DNA of 39,299 nucleotides from Methanobacteriota archaeon (GTDB lineage: Archaea > Thermoplasmatota > Poseidoniia > Poseidoniales > Poseidoniaceae), in the NCBI GenBank assembly GCA_002699425.1, contig PABV01000053.1, forward strand, positions 3,977-43,275. Reading direction: 5' to 3'. Below are positions 7,772 through 18,727 of this stretch, piece after piece. Made by a program: the position numbers and the translations under genes. The first letter of the stretch is position 1. Every line of letters starts with the position of its first letter. Under the pieces are notes generated by a model. That model did not search any database and was not told the origin of the DNA. It saw only the letters and a program-made list of their open reading frames with translations.

Positions 7772-9838
7772 TTAGGTCTTTGAATCATGTCCCTCGACGT
7801 TTTTCAATCCGTCTCTTACACTCACGGCAATTCCTTTCTTAAACAAAGTCATCTCATTCGCTTCGCACTCGGCTTTCCCAACTGCTATGTATTCTCCATC
7901 TTGATTGTAGATTAAGCATATGTCACCTTGCTTAAGATTCTCATCGACGGACAAAACAAATCCGTGGAATACGTTTCGGCCTTTCCTTACAAATGGTTCA
8001 GCATGTTCATCTACGACCACACTGGGTGGGCGAGAGGATTGCTTTGAGAGCCAAAGGCCTCCTTGGGCAGTTGCAGCCAGGCTCCCATTGGTCAAACTAG
8101 GGCTGAAAAGGTGATTGCCCTTGCTATCAAGTACATTCCGTGCGCGCCCTGTGCCGCCTACAATGAAAGATACCTCAGCAACTAAATCAGCAGATTCTTC
8201 TGGATCAACGCCAAAGAATAATTGCATTTTGTCAGATAATTGCTCTCTAAACAACACATCTCTGTGTGCGGTTTTTTGGATTTCTTCACCAAGATAATCG
8301 CAGATATTTTCTAACAAATTCTCTTGGTTTATATCAGCAATCAAATGATTTTTGGGTTTAATATTCAGCGCACTTAATTGTTGTTCTATAAATCCTTTTT
8401 TTGGCGGATTAGTCCATATTTCCTCTTCTGCTTCAATGTGGGCAAATGGATGGAGGTCCTCTATACCGTAGGGAATGAGTCCAATTGGTGTCGTTATGAG
8501 TATTGGTACTTTTTCATTCATCGCTCTGATCTTCAAAATTAATTCATTTAACTTCATTCGCCATGGGCTGGGTGTGCCGTAAAAAATAATTAATTTTTCA
8601 GGATCATTATGTCCCCACTTGTGGTGTAAATTTTGTAATGACTTGATAATTCGTGGATCTGATTTCTCACTTCCATGTTCATATATCCATCCGCCTTGGT
8701 TGGAGATATTTTGGCTTGAAATAATCCACTGGTTTTGTTGATTCTCGATAAAATCCCATGCTTTTTTCAAGGCGGGATGTTGCTTGCTACGCCTTTTTGC
8801 AAGGTCCCATATACGGCCATCTCTAACAGCCTGGCGACAGCGAGATAATTCAGCCAGCGTGACTTCAAGATTAAATCTAGCAAGAATTTCAGTTTTCTTT
8901 TCTTTACTCATTTCTCTGACTTGTTTGGGTGTTATTGATTGTACGCAAGGTACGGTGATCGGCCATTCTGTCATTCGATCAAACTTCTCAGTACCCCAAG
9001 GACAAAGTAGCCGATCATCGCGCGCAAATAGTGCATAAGCTGCGCTGTCAAACAAATCAATACCCAGAGCAATCGCCATTGGAAAAAGCATTGGATGACC
9101 ACACCCGAACAGATGGGTTGGACGGTGAGCAGGGAGATTTGGTTTAGTTTCGAGAATAATTTCTGCAAGTTTGTCATACATGTGTTGTTCCATGATTGGA
9201 ACAATGCCGCCAATCGGATGTATCGTGAATGGTTCTTCACCCATGAGTAAGGCGCTTTTTCTCCTTAAATCTGGAAAAATCCCTCCTTGAATAGGTCCAT
9301 TGAGCATCATGCCTTTGGCTGTTTCGATGGAAGTTTTTGCTCGATTGTATGTTTCCTCGACAGCGTAATTCACCTCATTTTCATCCATGTCTGGTCGAGA
9401 AAAAACATCTAGCATTGTACCTATGTCAACGCGAATGTTTCTTTGGAAAGAAATGATTTCTTCGACTCCGACTTCAACATCACCATATATGTAGGATTGA
9501 AATGTACCACTATCGGTCATGATGGCTCCAGGATAATCCAAGAGAGCATGGACTCCATCAGCGAGCGCCTTTGTCTTAAGATGTTCATGTTTCCAAATAA
9601 CGTAGGAGTTTGTAATGAGCGCTTCGATACCATAATCTGTCCACATATCTCTGGGCGTAATGGTTTGGATGTTAGGGTTAATGACTGGAAGCAAGCATGG
9701 TGTGTTGACAATGCCGTGTTGAGTATGAATTTTCCCTAGTCTTGCTCTCCCATCTCTGCAGGTAATTTCAAAGACACCAGTATCATTCTCTTTACATGGT
9801 TTTGGGGCAGGCCGCTCATCGATATTCCATGCAGCCAT
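7772..9838 (-). CDS. tgtA: Archaeosine-type tRNA-guanine transglycosylase, PUA-containing, zinc site lost
   Basis: Replaces guanine-15 in the D-loop of archaeal tRNA with preQ0, the first tRNA step to archaeosine. 688 residues: catalytic TIM barrel (about 20-360), C1/C2 domains, and a PUA domain near 595-680. The nucleophile region MTDSGTFQ (Asp109) and the second aspartate in DLFDSAAYAL (Asp264) are present. Where archaeal enzymes normally carry CxCxxC, this protein has only VPCVQSITP (Cys298). The later zinc histidine in the usual HNL motif is Phe322 (RFNLEV). Start at 9838 has AGAGGA in front; an earlier ATG at 9916 overlaps the NifU-like gene. It sits between nifU-like and ABC genes on one strand. 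Identity is firm; activity without zinc is untested. Confidence 0.9.
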   Translation of the reverse strand: MAAWNIDERPAPKPCKENDTGVFEITCRDGRARLGKIHTQHGIVNTPCLLPVINPNIQTITPRDMWTDYGIEALITNSYVIWKHEHLKTKALADGVHALLDYPGAIMTDSGTFQSYIYGDVEVGVEEIISFQRNIRVDIGTMLDVFSRPDMDENEVNYAVEETYNRAKTSIETAKGMMLNGPIQGGIFPDLRRKSALLMGEEPFTIHPIGGIVPIMEQHMYDKLAEIILETKPNLPAHRPTHLFGCGHPMLFPMAIALGIDLFDSAAYALFARDDRLLCPWGTEKFDRMTEWPITVPCVQSITPKQVREMSKEKKTEILARFNLEVTLAELSRCRQAVRDGRIWDLAKRRSKQHPALKKAWDFIENQQNQWIISSQNISNQGGWIYEHGSEKSDPRIIKSLQNLHHKWGHNDPEKLIIFYGTPSPWRMKLNELILKIRAMNEKVPILITTPIGLIPYGIEDLHPFAHIEAEEEIWTNPPKKGFIEQQLSALNIKPKNHLIADINQENLLENICDYLGEEIQKTAHRDVLFREQLSDKMQLFFGVDPEESADLVAEVSFIVGGTGRARNVLDSKGNHLFSPSLTNGSLAATAQGGLWLSKQSSRPPSVVVDEHAEPFVRKGRNVFHGFVLSVDENLKQGDICLIYNQDGEYIAVGKAECEANEMTLFKKGIAVSVRDGLKNVEGHDSKT

Positions 9839-9875
9839 GTTTCTTCCTCTGGTGATTTCTTCTTGAGGATACTTG

Positions 9876-10313
9876 TCAAACGAATTCAACTTGACTGTGT
9901 TTTTCAACAAATTCACGACTTATCTCATCAAATGTCTGGAGCAATTTCTTAGAGAAACGGATGCGAGAGATTTGACTGTCATTTTCTAAATCAGATTTGA
10001 TGCCTTCTAAAGTGCCTGGAGCTGCTCCACAGGCCAAGCAAGCACCTGAAAGGTCTAACACAAGGTCAAGTCCATCATCAGTTTTTATTCGTGAAACGAT
10101 TTCGATACCGCCGCCGTGTCCATCAAGCGCAAGACGAACATCTCCAAGTCTTGCCATGAGTGCGGGAACCAAATCTTCAAGGTCGTGAAGAGAAAGATTC
10201 CGGAGACGATCCTCCTCGGCCGGATCGATATATTCTTGACGTCGACGTTCAGATTCCTGATTCATTGCCGCTTTGGCTTCCAAACGATATCTGGCAACAA
10301 GGTCGTCATCCAT
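9876..10313 (-). CDS. NifU C-terminal-like Fe-S protein
   Basis: A 145-residue protein with a charged helical N-terminus (1-55) and a NifU C-terminal (Nfu) domain. Seen: LDGHGGGIEIV (residues 63-73) and LSGACLACGAAPGTLEGI (88-105), whose CxxC (Cys92, Cys95) binds or passes an iron-sulfur cluster in Nfu proteins. It is transcribed divergently from sufC across an 86-base gap, which fits a role as a cluster carrier working with the SUF scaffold. The usual family sequence has CPS after the second cysteine; here it is CGA, still within family variation. No SD precedes the ATG, and an AT-rich box lies about 25 bases upstream, so it may be leaderless. The tgtA gene follows after 37 bases. Confidence 0.8.
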   Translation of the reverse strand: MDDDLVARYRLEAKAAMNQESERRRQEYIDPAEEDRLRNLSLHDLEDLVPALMARLGDVRLALDGHGGGIEIVSRIKTDDGLDLVLDLSGACLACGAAPGTLEGIKSDLENDSQISRIRFSKKLLQTFDEISREFVEKHSQVEFV

Positions 10314-10399
10314 GTAGTGGGCTATAGCGGCAATAATTCAAGTCTTGCCCTCCAGTGGACAATACGGTGATTCATAAGGGTGAATCGCGTCGGAATGTC
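10314..10399. promoter_or_regulatory. Divergent promoter region, nifU-like / sufC
   Basis: The 86 bases between two divergent Fe-S genes. On the plus strand TTCATAAG (10371-10378) lies 26 bases before the sufC ATG. On the minus strand the complement of 10331-10340 reads TGAATTATTG, centred about 25 bases before the nifU-like ATG. Neither gene has an SD. Both spacings suit archaeal box A with leaderless transcripts. The boxes are imperfect, so this is a reasoned candidate. No clear operator palindrome was seen. Confidence 0.35.
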
Positions 10400-11158
10400 A
10401 TGGCCGATATAGTGCTTGAAATCAACGACCTGCACGTGAGTGTCGATGATGTTGAGATTATTCAAGGGCTCAACATAACCATTAACAAGGGAGAAATTCA
10501 TGCCATTATGGGAAGAAATGGTTCAGGAAAATCGACTCTTGCAAACGTACTCATGGGACATCCTGATTACAAAGTCACCTCCGGTTCGATTATTTACCAA
10601 GGAAACTCTCTGCTTGAAATGGAAGTATACGAGCGAGCGAGATCTGGGATCTTCTTATCCTTCCAGTATCCTAGCGTAATTCCAGGAGTACAGGTTGGTA
10701 CATTTTTGAGGAAATCTATCAACAGTATCAAAGGTGAGCATGCGCCTAGTGCACGTGAATTTCGAAAACTATTGTCCGAAAAAATGGTAATGCTTGACAT
10801 GAATAAATCCTTTCTTTCACGATATGTCAACGACGGGTTTTCCGGTGGCGAAAAAAAGCGGTTAGAAATATTGCAATTACTGCTTCTAGAACCTTCTCTT
10901 ATCATCCTTGATGAAACCGACTCTGGATTGGATATTGATGCCCTGAGAGTAGTTTCAGAAGGGATTAACAGCGTGCTCGAATATTCAGCATGTCTGGTAA
11001 TTACTCATTACCAGCGTCTACTCGATTACGTAAAACCAGATCATGTTCATGCAATGATTGGTGGTTGTTTTGTCAAATCTGGTGGTCCAGAACTTGCTCA
11101 CAAGTTAGAAGCCAATGGTTATGATTGGCTTGAACCAAAGACGGAGGTAAAGACATGA
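10400..11158 (+). CDS. sufC: Fe-S cluster assembly ATPase SufC
   Basis: ATPase of the SufBCD scaffold complex that builds iron-sulfur clusters in the cytoplasm. 252 residues from the ATG at 10400; an upstream ATG at 10355 adds a tail outside the family and was rejected. Seen: Walker [11 protein letters not shown]-loop in FLSFQYP, SufC-type signature [13 protein letters not shown], Walker [13 protein letters not shown] and the H-switch in ITHYQRLL. The Glu-Thr after Walker B (DETDSGLD) separates SufC from transport ATPases, which have DEP. The ATG has no SD and a TATA-like box sits at -26, so it may be leaderless. It overlaps sufB by ATGA. Confidence 0.95.
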   Translation: MADIVLEINDLHVSVDDVEIIQGLNITINKGEIHAIMGRNGSGKSTLANVLMGHPDYKVTSGSIIYQGNSLLEMEVYERARSGIFLSFQYPSVIPGVQVGTFLRKSINSIKGEHAPSAREFRKLLSEKMVMLDMNKSFLSRYVNDGFSGGEKKRLEILQLLLLEPSLIILDETDSGLDIDALRVVSEGINSVLEYSACLVITHYQRLLDYVKPDHVHAMIGGCFVKSGGPELAHKLEANGYDWLEPKTEVKT

Positions 11159-12555
11159 CTCAAGATGATGTAATTGGTGACTACAAGTATGGTTTTCATG
11201 ATTCAGAGACTGCCACTATACGATTCGATAAAGGATTGTCTGAACAAGTTGTAAGAGACATATCTGCTCTTAAGGATGAGCCCGAATGGATGACTGATAT
11301 AAGGCTCAAAGCCTACAAGCATTTCATCGAGAGGCCAATGCCTGATTGGGGAAACACAGGTATGCTAAAATCGATTGATTTTGATGCAGTGACCTATTTC
11401 TTGCGTTCGAGTGAAGGGACAGAAGGAGACTGGGATGATGTTCCAGAGGAAATCAAACGAACCTTCGACCGGTTAGGAATTCCTGAGGCTGAACAAAAAT
11501 GGTTGGGTGGAGTTACTGCACAATATGAATCAGAAGCTGTTTACCATTCCATACGCGAAGACCTCACATCCCAAGGAGTCCTCTTCTTTGACATGGACTC
11601 TGGTCTCAAAGAGCATCCTGAGATTATCAAGAAATATTTTGGAGCAGTAGTGCCTTATTCGGACAACAAGTTTGCAGCACTCAACACAGCGGTTTGGTCA
11701 GGAGGATCATTCATCTACGTTCCCAAAGATGTTCATGTAACCATGCCAGTCCAGGCATATTTCAGAATTAACGCCAAAAACATGGGTCAATTTGAACGTA
11801 CTTTGATTATTGCTGACGAGGGTAGTTCCATTCATTACGTAGAAGGATGTACTGCTCCTACTTATGCAACTGAAAGCTTGCACTCAGCAGTAGTGGAATT
11901 AATTGCTCTACCAGGTGCAAAAATCCGCTATTCTACCGTCCAGAATTGGTCGGCGAATGTCTACAATCTGGTAACGAAAAGAGGTATAGCCCACGAGGAT
12001 GCTGTGATCGAATGGGTAGACGGCAACATCGGATCAAAATTGACAATGAAGTATCCCGCTGTAATATTGAAAGGAGAGGGTGCTCATGCCGAAGTGATTT
12101 CCGTGGCTTATGCAGGAAAGGGACAACATCAAGATGCTGGAGCAAAAGTTCATCATTTGGCCTCGAATACGACCTCAAATATTCTGTCAAAATCAATTTC
12201 AAAGTATGGTGGAAGATCGTCTTACAGAGGTTTACTCAAAGTATCTCCAAAGGCAAAGAACTGTCGTTCAAAGGTGGTCTGTGATGCACTCTTGTTGGAT
12301 GAAGATAGTCAATCAGACACCTATCCTACCATGGAAATTGGAAATGCATCATCGGATTTAGAACATGAAGCAAGTGTATCAAAAATTAGTGATGACCAAT
12401 TGTTTTACTTGATGAGTCGAGGCCATTCTGAAGATGAAGCCATGGCAATGATCGTCAATGGATTTTTCGAACCATTCACTCGTGAATTGCCTATGGAGTA
12501 TGCCGTTGAATTAAACCGGCTTCTTGAGATAGAGATGGAGGGTTCCATCGGTTGA
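11155..12555 (+). CDS. sufB: Fe-S cluster scaffold protein SufB
   Basis: Main scaffold subunit on which the cluster is assembled, in complex with SufC and SufD. 466 residues, normal for the family. Seen: the N-terminal SufB domain with [14 protein letters not shown] and [20 protein letters not shown], the beta-helix core, and the C-terminal motif [15 protein letters not shown] followed by the conserved stretch around TYPTMEIGN and the helical end with [20 protein letters not shown]. The cysteine in NCRSKVVC corresponds to the one that takes sulfur in SufB. Translation is coupled on both sides: it starts in the stop of sufC and its own stop overlaps the UUG of sufD. Confidence 0.95.
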   Translation: MTQDDVIGDYKYGFHDSETATIRFDKGLSEQVVRDISALKDEPEWMTDIRLKAYKHFIERPMPDWGNTGMLKSIDFDAVTYFLRSSEGTEGDWDDVPEEIKRTFDRLGIPEAEQKWLGGVTAQYESEAVYHSIREDLTSQGVLFFDMDSGLKEHPEIIKKYFGAVVPYSDNKFAALNTAVWSGGSFIYVPKDVHVTMPVQAYFRINAKNMGQFERTLIIADEGSSIHYVEGCTAPTYATESLHSAVVELIALPGAKIRYSTVQNWSANVYNLVTKRGIAHEDAVIEWVDGNIGSKLTMKYPAVILKGEGAHAEVISVAYAGKGQHQDAGAKVHHLASNTTSNILSKSISKYGGRSSYRGLLKVSPKAKNCRSKVVCDALLLDEDSQSDTYPTMEIGNASSDLEHEASVSKISDDQLFYLMSRGHSEDEAMAMIVNGFFEPFTRELPMEYAVELNRLLEIEMEGSIG

Positions 12556-13568
12556 AATCTCATTCTGAAATTCTCGTACCTCCTCATTCTGAACACCTAT
12601 GGCGCTACACGCCTTGGAAAAGAATGCATCCCACAGAACCTCATGATGTGCCAGTGTCAAGACAAATGAGTATTACCGGGGCGGAACTTATTCCTACAGA
12701 TTTGCCTCCAAGCGAAGAAATATCAAGATCTCTTTTGCATGAAATGAGCAAAGGAGAAGAACTTGTAATCGCAAATGAATGCATGACCATCGATATCAAA
12801 GCCTCTGGCCACATCACCGCTTCATCTTTGAAAGTCGTCGCCAAAGGACACACTCAACTGATGATTCGTTTGGTAGGGGAAGCAGGATGGATTGGCCTTC
12901 GAATTCATGGTGAGGTGCTATCTGGAGGGTCGCTGAGCGTGGGATTTGTAAATCAACTCACCTCTGATTCTATTTTTTTGAGAAGTGAAGATTGGGTTGT
13001 TCATCGAGACGCTCGGATTGAACATGCAACACTATCTGGAGGAGGACTCACCTGTAAATCTGATGTTCGAGTTAATTTAGTCGATAAGGGTGCAGAGTGT
13101 GCTGTGGCTGCTGCTGTCTATGGTAGTGAAAAAAGACATGATGACCATCACTTTGAAATTCATCATGCTTCTCCAAATACAAATTCTACGTTAATCTCTC
13201 ATGCCGCATGCGATGATTCATCCAGAAGTATTGGGACTGGAATGCTTACAATAGACGAGCAATGTCACCAAAGCGAGGCGAATCAAGTTTTCCGAAACCT
13301 TCTCCTCTCTGAAAAAGCTCGCGCAGAATCCATTCCAGAACTAGAGGTCCTTGCAGATGATGTAAAAGCAGGACATGGGGCTGCATCAGCACCAGTTAAC
13401 TCTTCTCAAATACACTACTTGATGAGTCGAGGGATGAATCGCGAAGAAGCAGTTGGTGTTATTGCAGAGGGTTTTCTTATCGATGCATTTAGAGAAATAC
13501 GTAACAAAGATGTCATTGCTTTTTTGCGAGATGAGTTAACCCTGCACTTACAATGCCTGGTGATTTAA
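12552..13568 (+). CDS. sufD: Fe-S cluster assembly protein SufD (UUG start)
   Basis: Partner subunit of SufB in the SufBCD complex. 338 residues. The start is read as TTG at 12552-12554, overlapping the sufB stop as TTGA, with GGAGG about 9 bases before it. The next ATG lies 23 codons in and would cut off the conserved SufD entry motif LWRYTPWKR. The middle is the degenerate beta-helix typical of SufD. The C-terminus repeats the family ending, [23 protein letters not shown]. The core is more divergent than SufB, as is usual. Its stop overlaps the sufS start as TAATG. Confidence 0.92.
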   Translation: MKSHSEILVPPHSEHLWRYTPWKRMHPTEPHDVPVSRQMSITGAELIPTDLPPSEEISRSLLHEMSKGEELVIANECMTIDIKASGHITASSLKVVAKGHTQLMIRLVGEAGWIGLRIHGEVLSGGSLSVGFVNQLTSDSIFLRSEDWVVHRDARIEHATLSGGGLTCKSDVRVNLVDKGAECAVAAAVYGSEKRHDDHHFEIHHASPNTNSTLISHAACDDSSRSIGTGMLTIDEQCHQSEANQVFRNLLLSEKARAESIPELEVLADDVKAGHGAASAPVNSSQIHYLMSRGMNREEAVGVIAEGFLIDAFREIRNKDVIAFLRDELTLHLQCLVI

Positions 13569-14764
13569 TGCCTATCAGAGATGATTTCCCTATTCTTCAG
13601 CGAGAAGTGAATGGACGTTCACTGATCTATTTTGACAATGCTGCAACAACGCAGAAACCAAAGGTAGTCATCGATGCGATGACTGACTATTATCAATCTA
13701 TGAATGCCAATGTTCACCGAGCAGTTCATACTCTTGCGGGGGAGTCAACAGAAGCATATGAATCCTGTAGAAGTAACCTTCGCGAATGGTTCAGTGCGGA
13801 AAAAGTCATATTCACAAGTGGTACCACTGAAGCGATTAATTTAGCAGCTCATGCATGGGGGAAACATAACTTGAACAGAGGAGATGTCATTCTACTTACG
13901 GAAATGGAGCATCACAGTGATATTGTTCCTTGGCAGATGTTATCTCGTGAAATCGGTGTAGAATTGCGTTATGTTCCTGTTGCTGAAGATCATACACTTG
14001 ATATGGAATTACTAAAAGCATCGATGGAAGATGTAAAACTTGTTTGCTTCGTTCATACAAGTAATGTGCTGGGAGCCAGAAACCCCGTAGAGGAAATCGT
14101 AGGTATATCCAAAAAACACGGTGCAAAAGTTCTCATCGATGCAGCACAAGCAGTTCCTCACGATAGGATTGATTTTGCATCAATGAATATTGATTTCCTT
14201 GCATGCAGCGCGCATAAAATGTGTGGTCCAACTGGAATCGGTTGTTTATTGGTTTCACCAGAAACGTTTCTTGAAATGGAACCTTTTATGGGAGGAGGTG
14301 ATATGATTGAAACCGTTACTTTAGAAGGCTCAACCTATCAAAAAAATGAGCATAAATTTGAGGCTGGGACCCCCAAAATTGCAGAGGCAGTTGGATGGGA
14401 TGCAGCGATAAATTGGCTTTCCAAGATTGATTTGCAATCTGAACACGAAAGGTTACTCGAAATGGCCAGATACACCGCAAATCGATTGAGATCAATACCC
14501 GGTATGACCGTTTTTGGTCAGCACGCCGATGGTGATTCTGCCGTAGTTTCGTTCATCCATGACAAAGTACATCCAGAGGATATGGCAAGATTGCTTGATG
14601 CTCGCGGCATCGCATTGAGAACTGGACATCATTGTGCGCAACCGCTCATGGAAAAACTTGGAGTGAGCGGGACTTTACGTGCCTCATTTTATCTTTACAA
14701 TACGCAAGAGGAAGTGGAAACGATGTTATCGACCATCGAAAACATTGTGGAGAGGTTCTCATGA
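13568..14764 (+). CDS. sufS: Cysteine desulfurase SufS
   Basis: PLP enzyme that removes sulfur from cysteine and holds it as a persulfide for SufE. 398 residues. Seen: the N-terminal YFDNAATTQKP, LTEMEHHSDIVPWQ, the DAAQAVPH aspartate motif, PLP lysine in CSAHKMCGPTGIG (about residue 219), and the active-site cysteine in RTGHHCAQPL. The long loop and RxGHHCAQP are diagnostic of group II desulfurases (SufS rather than IscS). I chose the ATG at 13568, overlapping the sufD stop and with GGTGAT a few bases before, over the one at 13553, which has no SD. It overlaps sufE by ATGA. Confidence 0.95.
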   Translation: MPIRDDFPILQREVNGRSLIYFDNAATTQKPKVVIDAMTDYYQSMNANVHRAVHTLAGESTEAYESCRSNLREWFSAEKVIFTSGTTEAINLAAHAWGKHNLNRGDVILLTEMEHHSDIVPWQMLSREIGVELRYVPVAEDHTLDMELLKASMEDVKLVCFVHTSNVLGARNPVEEIVGISKKHGAKVLIDAAQAVPHDRIDFASMNIDFLACSAHKMCGPTGIGCLLVSPETFLEMEPFMGGGDMIETVTLEGSTYQKNEHKFEAGTPKIAEAVGWDAAINWLSKIDLQSEHERLLEMARYTANRLRSIPGMTVFGQHADGDSAVVSFIHDKVHPEDMARLLDARGIALRTGHHCAQPLMEKLGVSGTLRASFYLYNTQEEVETMLSTIENIVERFS

Positions 14765-15171
14765 GTGACACCTCCTCTTTACAAGAATTAATCGAAGAAT
14801 TCTCTGAGATAGATGATGCAATGGAGCGTCTTGAGTTGCTCATGGATTTCGCAGATGAAGTTGATGAGTTGACTCTAGATGAATGGAGCGATGAAAATCT
14901 TGTTAGAGGCTGCCAATCCCAAGCACATATTGTTGTTGAAAACCGGGACGGTTTGGTTTATACAAGGGCTGCAGCGGATGCAAAGATAGTACAGGGTTTA
15001 ATGGGAGTATTATCGGTTGTTATGAATGGAAAGTCTCCCTCATTTGTCCTTTCGTTAACTCCTCAGTTTGCTATTGATATGGGAATACTTAATTCACTGA
15101 CCCCGAGTCGATCAAATGGATTTCGTACAATGTTCGATATGATTCAATCAGAGGTAAAGGAGAAATTTTGA
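14761..15171 (+). CDS. sufE: Sulfur acceptor protein SufE
   Basis: Takes the persulfide from SufS and passes it to SufB. 136 residues, the family's usual length. Seen: the helical start (LQELIEEFSEIDDAMERLELLMDF), then NLVRGCQSQAHI with the sulfur-accepting cysteine at residue 51, the same number as in the well-studied enterobacterial protein, and the QGLMGVLSVVMNGKS helix. The start overlaps the sufS stop by ATGA, so the two partner proteins are translationally linked. Confidence 0.92.
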   Translation: MSDTSSLQELIEEFSEIDDAMERLELLMDFADEVDELTLDEWSDENLVRGCQSQAHIVVENRDGLVYTRAAADAKIVQGLMGVLSVVMNGKSPSFVLSLTPQFAIDMGILNSLTPSRSNGFRTMFDMIQSEVKEKF

Positions 15172-15480
15172 TGTTAGATCAGGAAATGATAATGCAAAAA
15201 CTATCAGAGGTAGAAGATCCTGAATTGAAAATATCAATCGTAGACTTAGGGCTGGTCTATGGTGTACGAATCGTCGAAAAAGAAGACCAGATGCATGCTG
15301 AGATAGATATTACATTAACAAGCCCAGGATGCCCTTCAGCCCCAGAAATAATGGCAGCCACACATCGAGCGGCTCTCAAAACTGACGGATTAGACACTGT
15401 TCATGTAAATTTAGTCTGGTCACCGAGATGGGACCCTCGTGTTCATGCTACTGAGGATGCGAGAATGGATATGGGTATCT

Positions 15481-15488
<8 letters not shown>
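15171..15488 (+). CDS. MIP18/DUF59-family Fe-S maturation protein (SufT-like)
   Basis: A 105-residue MIP18-family (DUF59) protein, as found at the end of many suf operons under the name SufT or PaaD-like. Seen: VEDPELKISIVDLGLVYGV (residues 14-32) and ITLTSPGCPSAPEIM, which holds the conserved cysteine of the family, followed by the VNLVWSPRWDP ending. It probably helps deliver clusters to target proteins. I chose ATG 15171 (a TTG lies one codon earlier) because GGAG sits about 8 bases before it; its A is the last base of the sufE stop. It ends 9 bases before the groEL stop on the other strand. Confidence 0.85.
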
Positions 15489-17150
<1,662 letters not shown>

Positions 17151-17164
17151 GATATACACCTCAG

Positions 17165-17440
17165 TTAGTTACTCACCTTTGCTTGTAGATCTTCTTCTTT
17201 GATGAGTAAATATTCAATCCCTAGCCACTCGATGGTCGTTCCACCATAGGAGCGATGAATGACTCGGTCCCCTACGGATACATGTTCTACATCAGGACCG
17301 ACAGCGAGAATAACTCCTACGTTCATTTTTTCTCTGGCTTCCTCCGGAAGAAGCAGGCCAGACTGTGTTTTTTCAGGTGCGGCTTCTTTTTCAAGTAACA
17401 CCATTGCTGCTAAAGGCTCAATTCCTACACTCATTTTCAT
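17165..17440 (-). CDS. groS: Co-chaperonin GroES
   Basis: Seven-subunit lid of GroEL. 91 residues. Seen: the N-terminal strand ending in VLLEKEAAPEKTQSGLLLPEEA, which contains the mobile loop that binds GroEL, then VGVILAVGPDV, VSVGDRVIHRSYGGTTIEW and the closing EYLLIKEEDLQA. The tyrosine-glycine region is as in bacterial GroES. Start is ambiguous between ATGs at 17440 and 17434 (a GTG at 17443 is also in frame). None has a good SD, so a leaderless first gene is likely. The gene leads the groES-groEL pair. Confidence 0.92.
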   Translation of the reverse strand: MKMSVGIEPLAAMVLLEKEAAPEKTQSGLLLPEEAREKMNVGVILAVGPDVEHVSVGDRVIHRSYGGTTIEWLGIEYLLIKEEDLQAKVSN

Positions 17441-17463
17441 CACACAACTACTGAACTGGTGGT

Positions 17464-17470
17464 TACATAG
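17464..17470 (-). promoter_or_regulatory. Possible TATA-like box before groES
   Basis: The minus strand reads TATGTAA here, about 25-30 bases before the groES ATG, the right place for archaeal box A on a leaderless transcript. An imperfect inverted repeat (AACTAC...GTGGTT, 17447-17465) lies between box and start and could be a heat-shock operator. Both are weak. Confidence 0.25.
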
Positions 17471-17502
17471 TGCTGTCCTATTTGAACTTGACGTCTGACC
17501 CT

Positions 17503-18618
17503 TTACCTCTTGACGATGATGGTTAAGATATCACCATCTTTGAGAAGATGGTCTAGACCGACTCTTTGCCAATCAAATTTAGCACTTGGCCCCTTTAACC
17601 GAGCAAATCTAAATTTTCTCACGAAATCTCTGTGAAGTCGATTGCAAATCATTTCCACAGTAGAATCATCCTTCACAATGAGTGGCTCAATCATGTCTGC
17701 CTCTTGCCCTTGAGGCTTAAGAAAAATCCGCATAAAACCCAGATTATCATAGATGAAATCTTTCAATGCATCCAGCCCAATATCTTTGAAAGCAGAAATT
17801 CTCATCACTGGCCATGTTTGAGGTAAACTTTTTTCCATAGACACAATTGATTTTTCTTCAGCGATATCGATTTTATTTACCGCTACAACAGAACGTGAAT
17901 AAATTCTATTTCCAGCAAGCACATCTACTATCTGATCTGGTGTCACATCACATCTTAGCGTGACAATCGCTGATGTATAACCAAAACTTCGAATGATTTC
18001 ACCTATTTCTTCATCATTCAATTGTGTTTGAACAACGGTAGAACGTACATCAATTCCTCCACGGTCAGTTCTTTTGATAAAAACCGCCGGTTTAACTTCG
18101 TTAAGTCGCATCCCTGCATTTCCAAGTTCTCTATTCAAAACCGCAAAATGTGACTTTTGAAATGGATCGACGATGTACAGGACCATATCAGCAGCACGAA
18201 TAACTCCAAGAATTTCTTTGCCTCTTCCTTTTCCTTCCGCAGCACCTTTAATCAAACCAGGTAAGTCCAAAATCTGGATTTTTGCACCACGATGTTCCAT
18301 CAGTCCTGGAATACATGTAAGGGTTGTAAATTCAAAGTTACCTGTTTCCGATTTAGCATCCGTTAATTTAGAGATGAGTGTTGATTTTCCAACGCTTGGA
18401 AAACCAACTAAGGCGACCGTAGCATCACCAGATTTTCGAACTTCAAAACCCTTGGCTGGACCGGAGGCTTTTGCAGACGCAGCAGCTTTTTCCTCCTTAT
18501 TTTTTAGTTGAGCAATCTTTGCTTTGAGTTTACCTATGTGAGCGTTAGTAGCTTTGTTTTTTTGGGTTTTATTTATTTCATCATAGAGCATTTGAATTTG
18601 CTCTTTGATGGTAGCCAT
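17503..18618 (-). CDS. DRG-family GTP-binding protein (Obg-related, with TGS domain)
   Basis: A 371-residue GTPase of the DRG branch, which archaea share with eukaryotes and which is linked to ribosomes and translation. Seen: a lysine-rich helical N-terminus (residues 1-50), Walker A GFPSVGKST (72-80), switch II DLPGLIKGAAEGKGRG, the DRG-specific insertion in the G-domain, NKID for guanine recognition, and a C-terminal TGS domain (about 300-371, starting PLIVKDDSTV and ending DGDILTIIVKR). I placed the start at 18618 (AGGGAG just before); the in-frame ATG 72 bases upstream gives a tail outside the family. It precedes groES by 60 bases on the same strand. Confidence 0.92.
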   Translation of the reverse strand: MATIKEQIQMLYDEINKTQKNKATNAHIGKLKAKIAQLKNKEEKAAASAKASGPAKGFEVRKSGDATVALVGFPSVGKSTLISKLTDAKSETGNFEFTTLTCIPGLMEHRGAKIQILDLPGLIKGAAEGKGRGKEILGVIRAADMVLYIVDPFQKSHFAVLNRELGNAGMRLNEVKPAVFIKRTDRGGIDVRSTVVQTQLNDEEIGEIIRSFGYTSAIVTLRCDVTPDQIVDVLAGNRIYSRSVVAVNKIDIAEEKSIVSMEKSLPQTWPVMRISAFKDIGLDALKDFIYDNLGFMRIFLKPQGQEADMIEPLIVKDDSTVEMICNRLHRDFVRKFRFARLKGPSAKFDWQRVGLDHLLKDGDILTIIVKR

Positions 18619-18623
18619 TTCTC

Positions 18624-18639
18624 TCCCTATGCATGGGGA
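18624..18639. promoter_or_regulatory. Near-palindrome covering the DRG ribosome binding site
   Basis: TCCCTATGCATGGGGA is a 16-base palindrome with one mismatched pair, centred on ATGCAT. Its left part is the complement of the AGGGAG that serves as SD for the DRG gene. In RNA it could fold and hide the SD, or as DNA bind a regulator. Visible structure only; no function shown. Confidence 0.3.
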
Positions 18640-18727
18640 ATGATAGAGGCTTCTTGAATGCTCTTCACATCGAGGCTTTACTTGACACAAACGATGCCCT
18701 CAAACGTGAGGAGTCATCCGGATTGAC

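Noticed and set aside
9839-9916. Earlier ATG for the TGT gene
   Set aside because: It overlaps the NifU-like gene and adds 26 residues outside the family; the ATG at 9838 has an SD.
12621-12623. ATG as start for sufD
   Set aside because: It would remove the conserved motif LWRYTPWKR; the UUG with SD upstream keeps it.
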